64,000 bases of DNA from Pseudoalteromonas rubra. GTDB lineage: Bacteria; Pseudomonadota; Gammaproteobacteria; Enterobacterales; Alteromonadaceae. Made by a program: the position numbers and the translations under genes. Below are positions 55,282-64,000 of the stretch, in pieces. Location: contig NZ_AHCD03000026.1 in NCBI RefSeq assembly GCF_000238295.3, positions 186,001 through 250,000 of the forward strand. Direction: 5' to 3'. Numbering within the stretch: the first letter of the stretch is position 1; each line of letters begins with the position of its first letter. A model generated the notes under the pieces. That model worked only from the letters and a program-made list of their open reading frames with translations, had not been told where the DNA came from and did no database searches.

Positions 55282-56901
55282 TTACTCAAACTTGCGATAC
55301 CACAAATCAACGAGCAGGCCGCCTTGCTCACGCACATGCAACACCGGCAGTCCAAACTCATCAAACATAAAACGCTCTTTGTTTCCTTGTTCATCAGCCC
55401 GGGTCCAGATCCCATCATCATAACTAATATGATACGTCCCGCCAGCAGGCGCGCGTTGCTGAAGCTTGACCAGTTCAATCTGTCCAGTCAGGTCCAATTT
55501 CCCCTGAGGGTTGTCAGGTGACACCTGAAGTAAACTGTTTGTCAGTTCATCTGCTGTCACTAATGGAGTTATCGCCTGTTCACATTTTCCTAATTTATAG
55601 AGGCACTTGTAAGGCGTATACTGATAACTAAAGGCTGCATTTAATTTCATCTCTGAATCACTCAATACCTTACCGTCACGAGCGCGCTTTTCAAAAAGCG
55701 CGCCTTTCAAGTTGCTTGAGTGCAATGCAAAAGTAGCGATGTCATTTTCCATATTGCGTAGCTCGTACATCACCTCCCGCTCAGCCAAAGAGGTATCAAA
55801 CCATCTAAAATGGAAACCTATGGGGAGTTTGCTCAAGTCTATATCATTCACATTATCCGGGGTCAGATAACGATGATTCAGGGCTAATTTAAGTTCTCGA
55901 ATACGCGCAGGAAGTTCTTTTTCACGCGTCGCCATAGACTTGTTCTGTATCTCAATAAATCGCTTGAGTCCGTTTGCCTGGCGCTCCTGCACTGACAACG
56001 ATTCATCCTTTTTTTCGCACTCTGTACGCTTTCCTTTGTGGTAACAGTATGTCTTGTCCTTAGCCAACACCCCGAAGTAATACACTCTGAACGTGTCAGG
56101 ATCGGCCCCCTGCAAAAGACTTCCCTGATAAAAGACGTGTTGGTCATTTTTCGCATATGCACCATCGAATGCCCTGAACCCTTCAGGTGAAATGGTAGTC
56201 CGTTGCTCGTGAAAATATATATGATGTTTGTCTCTCGCATATTCATCACTTAAGCTGCGAAAGTCTTTTACGTTAAGCCCTTTAACTCTCTTGGTTCGAT
56301 AGTAAACGTGCTGATGATCAGCCCCATAGTCAAGATACAGTCTTCGAAATGATTTTGCCGACGCCCCCATCACGCGCTCCCCTTCGTAAAAAACGCATTC
56401 TTGATCTTTGGCAAATGTACCAATTGATAAAACCTTAAACGTTTCTATGTCACAAGGGGTAAAGACTTTGTCTGTTCCCAGATAAACCTTATTATCACTG
56501 AGCAAGTAACCCTGAAAGCTAGATGAGTCATCAATTACCTGCACATTATCCGGATTCGCACCACGGACAATTTCTCCATTGAAGTACACATACCGTTTAT
56601 CTGCCGCATAATACTGTGAGAGCTTGCGAAAAGTAGCAGGATCCGCGAACGGGATAGAGCGCCCGGATTTAAACACCAGATGCTTATCTTTGGCATAACC
56701 AAAGCGATCGACCACCTCAAAGGTAGCCGGATCAACGTTATTGAGCGACCGGGTAACCCGGGTTTGCCCAAGCGGGCCTATCCTGTCTCCATATAGTACC
56801 TGATTGGTCTTAGCATTGACGATATAGCCCCGTTCTGGGGGCGTGGTGTTACAACCTGCAAGCACAAGTGCCGTCAGCAAGAGCAGTAGTCGATTTGTCA
56901 T
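55282..56901 (-). CDS. DKNYY-repeat lipoprotein
   Basis: A 539-aa lipoprotein (lipobox LAGC, Cys16). Residues about 60-290 contain at least seven copies of a DKNYY-type unit of about 30 residues, each with 'YAKDK-xxVYYxG' followed by 'GADPxTF': for example YAADKRYVYFNGE, YGADHQHVYYRTK and YARDKHHIYFHEQ. A charged middle segment (about 300-340) leads to a C-terminal domain of unknown type. The DKNYY family has no established biochemical role. The repeat is predicted to form beta hairpins. Confidence 0.85.
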   Translation of the reverse strand: MTNRLLLLLTALVLAGCNTTPPERGYIVNAKTNQVLYGDRIGPLGQTRVTRSLNNVDPATFEVVDRFGYAKDKHLVFKSGRSIPFADPATFRKLSQYYAADKRYVYFNGEIVRGANPDNVQVIDDSSSFQGYLLSDNKVYLGTDKVFTPCDIETFKVLSIGTFAKDQECVFYEGERVMGASAKSFRRLYLDYGADHQHVYYRTKRVKGLNVKDFRSLSDEYARDKHHIYFHEQRTTISPEGFRAFDGAYAKNDQHVFYQGSLLQGADPDTFRVYYFGVLAKDKTYCYHKGKRTECEKKDESLSVQERQANGLKRFIEIQNKSMATREKELPARIRELKLALNHRYLTPDNVNDIDLSKLPIGFHFRWFDTSLAEREVMYELRNMENDIATFALHSSNLKGALFEKRARDGKVLSDSEMKLNAAFSYQYTPYKCLYKLGKCEQAITPLVTADELTNSLLQVSPDNPQGKLDLTGQIELVKLQQRAPAGGTYHISYDDGIWTRADEQGNKERFMFDEFGLPVLHVREQGGLLVDLWYRKFE

Positions 56902-57080
56902 ATCAGGTACCCTGAGCGTTACAAGAGGATATCAGTTTACTCATGCTTACTGTCAAACGAAACTATATTCCCTTATAAGGTCCATGGATATCAGTTCCTG
57001 ACCATTCTCATAAATTTCATACAAACCACTCTCCCTTCAGGCCAGAGTTGAAAAAGCTACGATTAGCCCAGCTTATACTG

Positions 57081-57108
57081 TTACCTTGTGGTTAATTTTT
57101 GCTAGAAT
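57081..57108 (+). promoter_or_regulatory. Candidate ppaC promoter
   Basis: TTACCT (57081-57086) and TAGAAT (57103-57108) are 16 bp apart, with TGC directly before the -10 (extended -10). The start of transcription would be about 20 bp before the ATG at 57137. Confidence 0.5.
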
Positions 57109-57136
57109 GGCGACAAATTTTTTTGGAGAACCGTCA

Positions 57137-58057
57137 ATGGCAATGTTTGTAGTGGGACACAAGATCCCTGACTCAGATTCAATTTGTGGTGCAATTGCAC
57201 TGGCTTACCTGAAGAACCAGATCGGTGAAGAAGCGATCCCAACACGTTTGGGTGATGTCTCTCCTGAGACGCAATTTATTCTTGACCGCTTTGGCTTTGA
57301 AGCCCCTGAATTAAAGCTTAGCTATGCTGGCGAAGAAGTATATATCGTTGACCATACAGAGAAAACACAAGCACCAGACGACATCGATGAAGCCACTGTC
57401 GTGGGTGTAGTGGATCACCACAAACTGGGTGACTTGACTACCTCAACGCCACTTGAGTGCTGGATCCGTCCGGTTGGTTGTAGTAATACCATCATTAAAA
57501 TGATGTACGACTTCTATGGCGTTGAAATCCCACAAGGGATCGCGGGCCTGATGATGTGTGCGATCCTGAGCGATACTGTGATCTTCAAATCACCAACGTG
57601 CACCACAGCAGACATTAAGTGCGTAGAAGCACTCGCTGAAATCGCGGGCATCGAAGATTTTAAAGCACTGGGCATGGAAATGTTCAAAGTAAAATCAGCG
57701 GTGGAAGGCACACCAGCACGCGATTTGGTTATGCGTGACTTTAAAGACTTCAACATGAATGGCAACCTGGTTGGTATTGGCCAGCTGGAAGTCATTGATC
57801 TATCAGTATTCGATGACATCAAGGCCGATCTGGAAGCCGATATTGCTAAGCTGAAAGAAGAAGGTGGTCGTCACTCAGTATTACTGCTGTTAACCGACAT
57901 TATGAAAGAAGGCTCACAAATGCTGATCGCCTCTGACGACGAAAGCATTGTGGCAACTGCCTATCAGGTCACACCTGAAAATAGCCGAGTATGGCTGGAT
58001 GGCGTGCTGAGCCGTAAAAAGCAGGTTGTTCCACCACTGCAAGATGCATTCGCATAA
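57137..58057 (+). CDS. ppaC: Manganese-dependent inorganic pyrophosphatase (family II, PpaC)
   Basis: The protein is 306 aa from ATG 57137 (GGAGAA upstream); the frame is open for 17 more codons upstream but the DHH-family start MAMFVVGHKIPDSDS fixes the N-terminus. DHH metal motifs are GHKIPDSDS (about 7-15), VDHTE, VVDHHKLGDL and, in the DHHA2 C-domain, SRKKQVVPPL. The enzyme hydrolyses pyrophosphate with Mn2+ in the cytoplasm. This family is typical of Firmicutes but also present in Vibrio, Shewanella and Pseudoalteromonas. It is monocistronic with its own promoter and terminator. Confidence 0.96.
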   Translation: MAMFVVGHKIPDSDSICGAIALAYLKNQIGEEAIPTRLGDVSPETQFILDRFGFEAPELKLSYAGEEVYIVDHTEKTQAPDDIDEATVVGVVDHHKLGDLTTSTPLECWIRPVGCSNTIIKMMYDFYGVEIPQGIAGLMMCAILSDTVIFKSPTCTTADIKCVEALAEIAGIEDFKALGMEMFKVKSAVEGTPARDLVMRDFKDFNMNGNLVGIGQLEVIDLSVFDDIKADLEADIAKLKEEGGRHSVLLLLTDIMKEGSQMLIASDDESIVATAYQVTPENSRVWLDGVLSRKKQVVPPLQDAFA

Positions 58058-58076
58058 AGCTTGCTGAACAACTCCT

Positions 58077-58107
58077 AAAAAAGCCCTGATCCAGTCAGGG
58101 CTTTTTT
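58077..58107 (+). terminator. Terminator after ppaC
   Basis: A 13-bp stem (58077-58089 with 58095-58107), GC-rich core, ends in TTTTTT. It lies 20 bp past the ppaC stop. From here to 58380 I see no supported gene. Confidence 0.92.
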
Positions 58108-58380
58108 ATCGCCTAGTTGCTCTGCGCAGCAGGTGATGTATGCCTTTTTATATCACCAAACTGACACTGTTAGACAAGAATCGCGCACACGATGGCAGCC
58201 AGATTTATCTGAACTCGCGAGTCAAAGACTGTCATTGAACGGTCGAAATAGCAATCACGTCACGGGCCACAACCACAGGGGGCAAATACGCGAGTTTCTT
58301 GACCAGAAGCAGCAACTAAATTTGCGGCTATGCTGGTGCCACAGGCAGCGTATCAAGGCAGGGATAAAACACAGGCAATA

Positions 58381-58406
58381 AAAAACCCAGCCTGAGCTGG
58401 GTTTTT
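58381..58406 (-). terminator. Terminator after rpmG
   Basis: An 11-bp stem (58381-58391 with 58396-58406) has a CTGA loop and, on the minus strand, a T run. It lies 17 bp past the rpmG stop. Confidence 0.88.
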
Positions 58407-58422
58407 CAAATCTGAAAGCGAA

Positions 58423-58578
58423 TTACTTGATTTTCGCTTCTTTGAAGATCACGTGCTTACGTACTTTAGGATCGTACTTTTTGATCTCCATTTTTTCAGG
58501 CATGTTACGCTTGTTCTTGTCGGTAGTGTAGAAATAACCAGTACCAGCAGTAGAAACTAGACGGATCTTATCACGCAT
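58423..58578 (-). CDS. rpmG: 50S ribosomal protein L33
   Basis: A 51-aa protein beginning MRDKIRLVSTAGTGYFYTT and ending KHVIFKEAKIK, a standard L33 without the zinc-binding cysteines (the C-minus form). Lys, Arg and Thr are abundant. It follows rpmB by 12 bp, the usual rpmB-rpmG operon order. Confidence 0.96.
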   Translation of the reverse strand: MRDKIRLVSTAGTGYFYTTDKNKRNMPEKMEIKKYDPKVRKHVIFKEAKIK

Positions 58579-58590
58579 GATTTAAGCTCC

Positions 58591-58827
58591 TTATACTTTT
58601 TCGCCGCGAGCACGGATATCAGTCAATACCGCGTCGATGCCTTTTTTATCGATGATACGCATACCTTTAGTAGTAGTGCGTAGAGTAACAAAGCGCTTTT
58701 CGCTTTCAACCCAGAAACGGTGCGTTTGCAGGTTAGGTAGGAAACGACGCTTAGTTGCGTTGCGCGCGTGTGAACGGTTGTTACCAACAACCGGGCGCTT
58801 ACCTGTAACTTGACAGACTTTAGACAT
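58591..58827 (-). CDS. rpmB: 50S ribosomal protein L28
   Basis: A 78-aa basic protein. The opening MSKVCQVTGKRPVVGNNRSH and the RRFLPNLQTHRFWVES block are diagnostic of L28. It is part of the large subunit and first gene of the rpmB-rpmG operon. A strong promoter lies about 90 bp upstream. Confidence 0.97.
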   Translation of the reverse strand: MSKVCQVTGKRPVVGNNRSHARNATKRRFLPNLQTHRFWVESEKRFVTLRTTTKGMRIIDKKGIDAVLTDIRARGEKV

Positions 58828-58914
58828 GTCTATATATCTCCAATAACTTCGCTCGAGCTTAATTTCCCCTTAGGCCTTCAAACTGTGTGCCCTGGGTAAA
58901 ATCAAAGGGCGCTC

Positions 58915-58943
58915 TTTATACAGTATTTACAGGCAGAGTTCAA
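58915..58943 (-). promoter_or_regulatory. rpmB-rpmG promoter
   Basis: On the minus strand TTGAAC (58943-58938) and TATAAA (58920-58915) are 17 bp apart. A GAGCGCCC discriminator follows, as expected for a growth-rate-controlled ribosomal protein promoter. Confidence 0.7.
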
Positions 58944-59105
58944 GGATCTGATGATATCCTAATCAGCTCATTGGTAAATTTGATAGCGGCCAATTATAAT
59001 GATCCATGGCCGCTTAGGAAAGTAAAAACTGCATTTAAATTAAACTATTTTTAATTTATGCTGGGAAAGCGCGCTGAAACACGCCAAATACGGCTCCTCC
59101 CCCTG

Positions 59106-59780
59106 CTACAACAGCCCTCTTTGCGCAAATGAAAGGCAGCAGCTGCCCGCTACAATTAAGTGATCATGTACCTGAATATCAACCAACGCCAACGCTCGCT
59201 GCAATTTATTGGTGATCAGTCTGTCGGCTTCACTGGGTTCGGCGACCCCGGAGGGATGGTTGTGGGCAAAAATCAAAGCTGCAGCATTGTACTTCAGCGC
59301 CGCCTTTACGACTTCTCTCGGATAGACACTGGCAGCATTAATGGTGCCGGAAAACAACACTTCATCGCGGATCAAGCGATTCTGGTTATCTAAAAACAAT
59401 GCCATGAAAACCTCATGATGCAGCCCTTTAAGCTGTATTTTAAGATAATCACTGACTGCCTGGGGTGAACCAAACTGAGCATCGCGCACCACGTCTTCCA
59501 ACAAATAACGTCGGCTGAGTTCCATTACTGCCTGCAACTGCACATATTTGGCTTCACCAACGCCTTTATATTGACAAAACTCGCTGCACGGTACGTTCAT
59601 TAACTCCTGCAAAGAGCCGCTTTGATCAATCAGCGACTGAGCCAGTTCAATAGCATTCATACCCGCAATCCCGGTGCGTAAAAAAATGGCCAGTAGTTCG
59701 GCATCGCTGAGTGCACTGGCGCCATTGTTTAGCAGCCGCTCTCTGGGCCTTTGCATTTTAGGTATTGCCATCAATTGCAT
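59106..59780 (-). CDS. radC: RadC family protein (JAB/MPN domain)
   Basis: A 224-aa protein. ATG 59780 has AAGGAGG 5 bp upstream. The N-terminal UPF0758 part (RPRERLLNNGASALSDAELLAIFLRTG) has helix-hairpin-helix character. The C-terminal JAB domain carries the metal motif HNHPSG followed by SEAD. Despite its name, RadC's role in DNA repair is not proven. It is divergent from coaBC, the same neighbourhood as in E. coli (radC next to coaBC and rpmB-rpmG). Confidence 0.95.
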   Translation of the reverse strand: MQLMAIPKMQRPRERLLNNGASALSDAELLAIFLRTGIAGMNAIELAQSLIDQSGSLQELMNVPCSEFCQYKGVGEAKYVQLQAVMELSRRYLLEDVVRDAQFGSPQAVSDYLKIQLKGLHHEVFMALFLDNQNRLIRDEVLFSGTINAASVYPREVVKAALKYNAAALIFAHNHPSGVAEPSEADRLITNKLQRALALVDIQVHDHLIVAGSCCLSFAQRGLL

Positions 59781-59906
59781 GTTTCCTCCTTGTTGGTATC
59801 TGTCACGTCACTGTGACTCTCTGAGTGTAGACAGCTGGCAGAATAATTCAAAACCCGGGGTGGGCTATGTTATCTTAGCGCTAGTTTTAATTTGCAGGGG
59901 CCGAGC

Positions 59907-61106
59907 ATGAGCCAAACACACAAGCGTATTCTTCTGGGGATCAGCGGTGGGATCGCCGCCTATAAATGTGCCGAACTGGTGCGACGATTAAAAGACCATC
60001 ACTGTGACGTCAAAGTTGTCATGACGGAGTCTGCAAAACAGTTCATTACTCCCCTGACCATGCAAGCAGTCTCGGGCGAACCCGTCGCAGATTCTCTGCT
60101 TGACCCGGCAGCCGAAGCCGCCATGGGCCATATCGAATTGGCAAAATGGGCCGATCTGATTTTAGTCGCACCGGCCAGCAGCAACATCATCGCCAAAATG
60201 GCCGCAGGCATTGCCGATGATCTGCTTACCACTTTGTTGCTGGCAACCCCCGCACCGGTTGCCATTGCCCCGGCCATGAATCAGCAAATGTATGCTCACC
60301 TGGCAACACAGGCAAACCTCTCCACACTGGCACGTAGAGGCGTTATTGTCTGGGGTCCCGGTCAGGGCGAGCAAGCCTGTGGGGATGTCGGCAAAGGCCG
60401 GATGCTGGAGCCCCATGAACTGGTATCACTGGCGCTAGATGCACTCACCCCTGAAGCCCCTATACTGGCCGGTAAAACGGTGACCATCACAGCGGGCCCA
60501 ACCCGTGAAGCGCTCGATCCGGTGCGTTATATCAGTAACCACAGCTCTGGTAAAATGGGCTATGCACTGGCTGAAGCCGCACTGGCGCTGGGCGCTGACG
60601 TACATCTTATCTCAGGCCCGGTCACGCTCACTCCGCCACATGGCTGTACAGTGCATGCAGTCAACAGTGCACGGGATATGCATCAGGCTGCGATGTCACT
60701 GGCGCCCGATTCAGATGTCTTTATTGGGTGTGCAGCCGTTGCGGATTATCGTGCCGCAGATATCGCCGAGCAAAAAATTAAAAAGCAAGGCGATGAAATG
60801 ACCCTGACACTGGTGAAAAATCCAGACATTATTGCTGACGTTGCCGCACTAACAGCACGCAGGCCCTATACCGTCGGCTTTGCCGCAGAAACACAAGATG
60901 TGGCGCAGTACGCGCAAGGCAAACTGAAAAACAAAGGGTTAGATATGATCTGTGCCAATGATGTCAGCCAGGAAGGGATTGGCTTTAATGCCAATAACAA
61001 TGCCCTGACCCTGTTTTGGGATAATGCACAACAATCTTTGCCACTGGCAAGCAAGTCAGAGTTAGCGCTTACTGTCGTTAAAGCAATTGCCGGTAAACTT
61101 AATTAA
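59907..61106 (+). CDS. coaBC: Bifunctional CoaBC (phosphopantothenoylcysteine synthetase/decarboxylase)
   Basis: The protein is 399 aa from ATG 59907 (AGGGG upstream). CoaC domain (about 1-190): ILLGISGGIAAYK flavin loop, GHIELAKWAD histidine, APAMN, and the catalytic cysteine in EQACGDVGKGRM. CoaB domain (about 195-399): TITAGPTREALDPVRYISNHSSGKMG and FIGCAAVADYR, with the lysine-rich KIKKQGDEM loop. It carries out two consecutive steps of coenzyme A synthesis. It is followed by slmA after 156 bp; the dut gene that separates these two in E. coli is not here. Confidence 0.97.
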   Translation: MSQTHKRILLGISGGIAAYKCAELVRRLKDHHCDVKVVMTESAKQFITPLTMQAVSGEPVADSLLDPAAEAAMGHIELAKWADLILVAPASSNIIAKMAAGIADDLLTTLLLATPAPVAIAPAMNQQMYAHLATQANLSTLARRGVIVWGPGQGEQACGDVGKGRMLEPHELVSLALDALTPEAPILAGKTVTITAGPTREALDPVRYISNHSSGKMGYALAEAALALGADVHLISGPVTLTPPHGCTVHAVNSARDMHQAAMSLAPDSDVFIGCAAVADYRAADIAEQKIKKQGDEMTLTLVKNPDIIADVAALTARRPYTVGFAAETQDVAQYAQGKLKNKGLDMICANDVSQEGIGFNANNNALTLFWDNAQQSLPLASKSELALTVVKAIAGKLN

Positions 61107-61262
61107 GTTCATGTTAAAAGACTGGAAAGAAGCTGAATAAAGCATTAACATGGCCAGATAATTGAGTTTAGGGCTCTGTTGGTAGTCGCTCAGGCGAGCA
61201 CAGCGACAGACCGCCACTGAGCCCGCTCCTACTAAAATAACGATAATCATAAAGGAAACCTC

Positions 61263-61853
61263 ATGCCAGCGACTAAACGCAGTAATCGCAAAGAGCAAAT
61301 ACTCCAATCCCTTGCGCAAATGCTTGAAACCAGTCCAGGGCAGCGTATTACCACCGCCAAACTGGCGACAGAAGTCGGCGTGTCTGAAGCCGCACTGTAT
61401 CGTCACTTTCCCAGTAAAGCCCGAATGTTTGAAGGACTGATTGAATTTATTGAAGACACTTTACTGTCGCGGATCAATTTAATCCTGGAAAACGAAAAAG
61501 AAACGCAAAGTCGTATCTACAATATCCTGATGTTGTTACTCACTTTCTCTGAAAAGAACCCAGGGATCACCCGAATTCTGACCGGAGATGCACTTCAGGG
61601 TGAGCAGGAAAGGTTGCGCGAGCGCGTTCAGGGATTATTCGAAAAACTCGAAACCCAATTCAAACAAGTCCTCCGTGAGCGCAAGTTGCGCGAAGGCAAA
61701 ACCTTTGCCAGTGATGAAGCCGCTTTGGCAAACTTTTTCTTAGCCTATGTTGAGGGTAAAATGAATCAGTTTGTACGCAGCGACTTTAAAGCCAAGCCAG
61801 CAGCCAACTTTGCCAGCCACTGGCAAGAATTACAGCGTATCTGGCTGGCGTAA
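61263..61853 (+). CDS. slmA: Nucleoid occlusion factor SlmA
   Basis: A 196-aa TetR-family protein. The N-terminal helix-turn-helix contains ITTAKLATEVGVSEAALYRHFPSKARMFEGLIEF (positions about 29-62). The C-terminal dimer domain has GDALQGEQERLRERVQGLFEK, typical of SlmA. DNA-bound SlmA blocks Z-ring assembly over the nucleoid by binding the FtsZ tail, and ftsZ lies in the same window. Start ATG 61263 has AAGGAAA upstream. Confidence 0.96.
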   Translation: MPATKRSNRKEQILQSLAQMLETSPGQRITTAKLATEVGVSEAALYRHFPSKARMFEGLIEFIEDTLLSRINLILENEKETQSRIYNILMLLLTFSEKNPGITRILTGDALQGEQERLRERVQGLFEKLETQFKQVLRERKLREGKTFASDEAALANFFLAYVEGKMNQFVRSDFKAKPAANFASHWQELQRIWLA

Positions 61854-62003
61854 CCCGCTTGTTGCAGATTATTGCAAACCTAGTTAGGTGGGCACAGCCC
61901 GCCTGACTTTATCCAGTTTTTTCTCACACCCAACGCAGCACAGTTTAGTCTCTCAGATAAAAGTGTTACAAAGTTACAATCCCTATCGAACAAGAATCAT
62001 ATT

Positions 62004-64000
62004 ATGACGTTTGCCAAATCTTTACTCACGGCCGCCCTGTTGTCAGCAACCAGCCTCGCAGCCAAGCCCAGCCTGGAATTCCATGATGTCTTTGACTTTA
62101 AATACGCCCAAGGTCGGGTTTTGTCAGAAGACGGACGATTTGTGGCCCTAAGCGCGCAGCCCTACCGGGGAGACAGCACAGGCCAGCTGTATGATCTCAG
62201 TACCAGGAAAATCATTGCCAGTGTAGAGCGTGGCACCAAACCCCGACTCAACCGCGCAGGCAACTGGGCTGCTTTCACTCAGGCCCCGAGCCTGCTGACG
62301 TCAGAAACCACAGACAAAAAAGCGCGTAAAAAGCTCAAGCGCGCGCTGGTGCTGGTCAATACACACAGTGGTGAACAACGCACCTTTGACGCTGTTAAAG
62401 ACTATCAGCTGAGCGACGATGGCCGCTGGCTGGCCTATCGACAAGATGTGGAAGCCGATAAATCAGATAAGACAGAGAAAAACACCGACAGTGCGATCCC
62501 GGCAGACAAGAAAGACAAAACCTATCCTCTGGTGATTGTGGATTTAACCTCACAGCAGCAGTATCAGTTTGAGCAGGTTGGCCGCTATGCATTGAGCCCC
62601 GCGGAATATGGCGTGCTCATGAGCCAGCATAGCGAGGACGGTGCAGATAACCAAATTCAGTATTTTGATCTGAGCCGGGCACAGGCCAGCGTATTAATTG
62701 CAGAGCCGGGCGTGACTTTGTCCGCAATAGCCTGGCACCCCTACTCATCACTGGTGGCCTTTACCGAAGGCAATTACGTAAACGATGATACACGTCGTCG
62801 TGCTTATCAGGTGCGATTATGGGATGCCAAAGTTGACCGTTTCACACAAGTGCCTCAGCCACAGGGCTGGTATAGCGCAAAATCTGCTAAAGTAAGCTGG
62901 TCAGAGCAAGGGGAGCGGCTCTATTTTGAAAACCGCCCGTTACTTTCCCCAAAGCCTGCTGAGAAAAAATATCAGGATCAGGCATCACTGACCGACCTTG
63001 ATACTATCATGGCTCAGTCAGGCCTGAAGGTCTGGCATAATGAGGATGCTCAGATCAAACCCCGTGAGATTAAAACCTGGGAGAAAACCAACCAGGAACG
63101 CAATTATCAGGCGGTTTACCACATTGAAAGTCAGCGTGTTGCCCAGTTAAGCGATGAGACAGCGCGCGACGTTACGGTGAATCGCGAAGCCGAATTCCTG
63201 CTCGCCAGCAACGATCAGCCCTACCTGAAGCAGATCATGTACAAAGGATTCTATGCAGATTATTACGCCGTACAGGTTGCCACTGGTGCACGCAGCTTTA
63301 TCGTCAAAGAATCACCCAATCGTCCGACGCTATCACCAACCGGTCAGCACGCAGCCTACTTCCTCAATGATCAGCTGTGGCTGAAGGACCTGCATGCGCA
63401 AAAAGAAACGGCCATCAGCAAAGCCGTCCGCGATGCGCTATTTGCAGATGATCGTCACGACTATCCCGAGCCCAATCCGGGTTACGGATTTGCAGGCTGG
63501 CAACGAGATGGCAGCACACTGTATGCCTACAGTAAGTTCGATATCTGGGCCTTTGATAGTAAAACGGCTCAGGCGAAACGCCTGACACACGGTAAAGAAA
63601 CCCAAACACAATACCGGGTGATCAAACTGGATAAAGACTTTGTCGGCTTCGCGGCTGATGAACACATCTACCTGTCGGCACATAACCTCGCCAACAAGCA
63701 AACACATATTGCCAGGCTGAACCTGGCCACGGGTAAACTGACCACCCTGACCTCAGGTGAAGCGAAATACAGCTTACTCGAAAAAGCCAAACAGGCAGAT
63801 ACGCTGCTATTTACCAGACAAAGTTACCATGAGTTTCCAGATCTGTGGCAAACCAATAGTGCCTTTAGTCAGCGTCATCAAATCACCAACCTGAACCCTC
63901 AGCTCAGCACCTTTGCCTGGGGGCAAAAACCGGAACTAGTACAGTATCAAGGTTACAATGGCGAACCCTTACAAGGGGTACTGATCAAACCCGCTGACTA
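62004..64000 (+). CDS. S9 prolyl-oligopeptidase-like peptidase, N-terminal part
   Basis: An open frame from ATG 62004 runs past the right edge (665 codons seen). A signal peptide (1-20, ending TSLAA) is followed by a long beta-propeller-like region with repeated 'LSxDGRFVAL', 'LSDDGRWLAYRQD' and 'LSPTGQHAAYFLND' blades. The last residues, VQYQGYNGEPLQGVLIKPADY, are the usual entry into the alpha/beta-hydrolase domain of the S9 family. That domain, with the catalytic Ser-Asp-His, must lie outside the window. It is probably a secreted or periplasmic peptidase. Which S9 subfamily cannot be told from this part. Confidence 0.85.
   Translation, partial: MTFAKSLLTAALLSATSLAAKPSLEFHDVFDFKYAQGRVLSEDGRFVALSAQPYRGDSTGQLYDLSTRKIIASVERGTKPRLNRAGNWAAFTQAPSLLTSETTDKKARKKLKRALVLVNTHSGEQRTFDAVKDYQLSDDGRWLAYRQDVEADKSDKTEKNTDSAIPADKKDKTYPLVIVDLTSQQQYQFEQVGRYALSPAEYGVLMSQHSEDGADNQIQYFDLSRAQASVLIAEPGVTLSAIAWHPYSSLVAFTEGNYVNDDTRRRAYQVRLWDAKVDRFTQVPQPQGWYSAKSAKVSWSEQGERLYFENRPLLSPKPAEKKYQDQASLTDLDTIMAQSGLKVWHNEDAQIKPREIKTWEKTNQERNYQAVYHIESQRVAQLSDETARDVTVNREAEFLLASNDQPYLKQIMYKGFYADYYAVQVATGARSFIVKESPNRPTLSPTGQHAAYFLNDQLWLKDLHAQKETAISKAVRDALFADDRHDYPEPNPGYGFAGWQRDGSTLYAYSKFDIWAFDSKTAQAKRLTHGKETQTQYRVIKLDKDFVGFAADEHIYLSAHNLANKQTHIARLNLATGKLTTLTSGEAKYSLLEKAKQADTLLFTRQSYHEFPDLWQTNSAFSQRHQITNLNPQLSTFAWGQKPELVQYQGYNGEPLQGVLIKPAD

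Noticed and set aside
58133..58381. An 82-codon frame between ppaC and rpmG
   Set aside because: No ribosome-binding site, no recognisable protein features and it ends in the rpmG terminator; it looks like chance.
61886..61902. A GGTGGGC/GCCCGCC hairpin after slmA as a terminator
   Set aside because: The stem is short, with a 3-nt loop, and the T-rich stretch starts too far downstream.

Overview
The window looks like a chromosome segment of a marine gammaproteobacterium of the Alteromonadales, most likely Pseudoalteromonas or a close relative. The grounds are the complete gamma-type mra/dcw cluster, the coaBC-slmA pairing, a NagP-type transporter next to a GH20 chitobiase with LacI/NagR-like palindromes, DciA instead of a DnaC-type helicase loader, a family II pyrophosphatase and a Nudix/SecA pair. 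This assignment comes from gene content and protein style, not from a database comparison.

Layout. 1-2,240: the start of a polysaccharide-export (OPX/SLBB) protein, a DUF481 outer-membrane protein, an MscS channel and a tRNA-His. 2,479-8,869: chitin-sugar use (GlcNAc transporter NagP, GH20 beta-hexosaminidase) with shared NagR-like operators, then an M13 metallopeptidase lipoprotein. 8,909-13,008: mutT, secA and the divergent dciA. 13,047-30,735: lpxC and the whole dcw cluster on the minus strand, transcribed mraZ-rsmH-ftsL-ftsI-murE-murF-mraY-murD-ftsW-murG-murC-ddl-ftsQ-ftsA-ftsZ-lpxC, with very tight spacing and many ATGA-type overlaps. It opens with a promoter and three 10-bp-spaced MraZ boxes. 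31,177-34,182: a membrane-anchored PAS-GGDEF-EAL protein.

34,183-52,080 is an accessory island with locally AT-rich stretches. It holds a two-gene secreted-protein operon: a 495-aa exported protein followed 2 bp later by a 3,751-aa SpvB/FG-GAP/YD-repeat (RHS) giant. Ten bases after the giant comes an 80-aa membrane protein that is a good immunity candidate. Further downstream are a decayed RAYT (IS200-like) transposase, a 214-bp tandem duplication with REP-like palindromes, and a cluster of small exported or membrane proteins. That cluster includes a second copy of the 80-aa protein (about 57 of 80 residues identical) and two paralogous Sel1-like exported proteins. This arrangement matches a polymorphic-toxin locus with duplicated immunity or accessory cassettes and is the most interesting part of the window.

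52,213-64,000 returns to housekeeping-type genes: an alkaline phosphatase lipoprotein with a repetitive charged stalk, a CPA-type antiporter, a DKNYY-repeat lipoprotein, Mn-dependent pyrophosphatase, rpmG-rpmB, radC, coaBC, slmA and the 5' two thirds or so of an S9 prolyl-oligopeptidase-like gene that runs off the window. No CRISPR array, rRNA, prophage or intact insertion sequence was seen.
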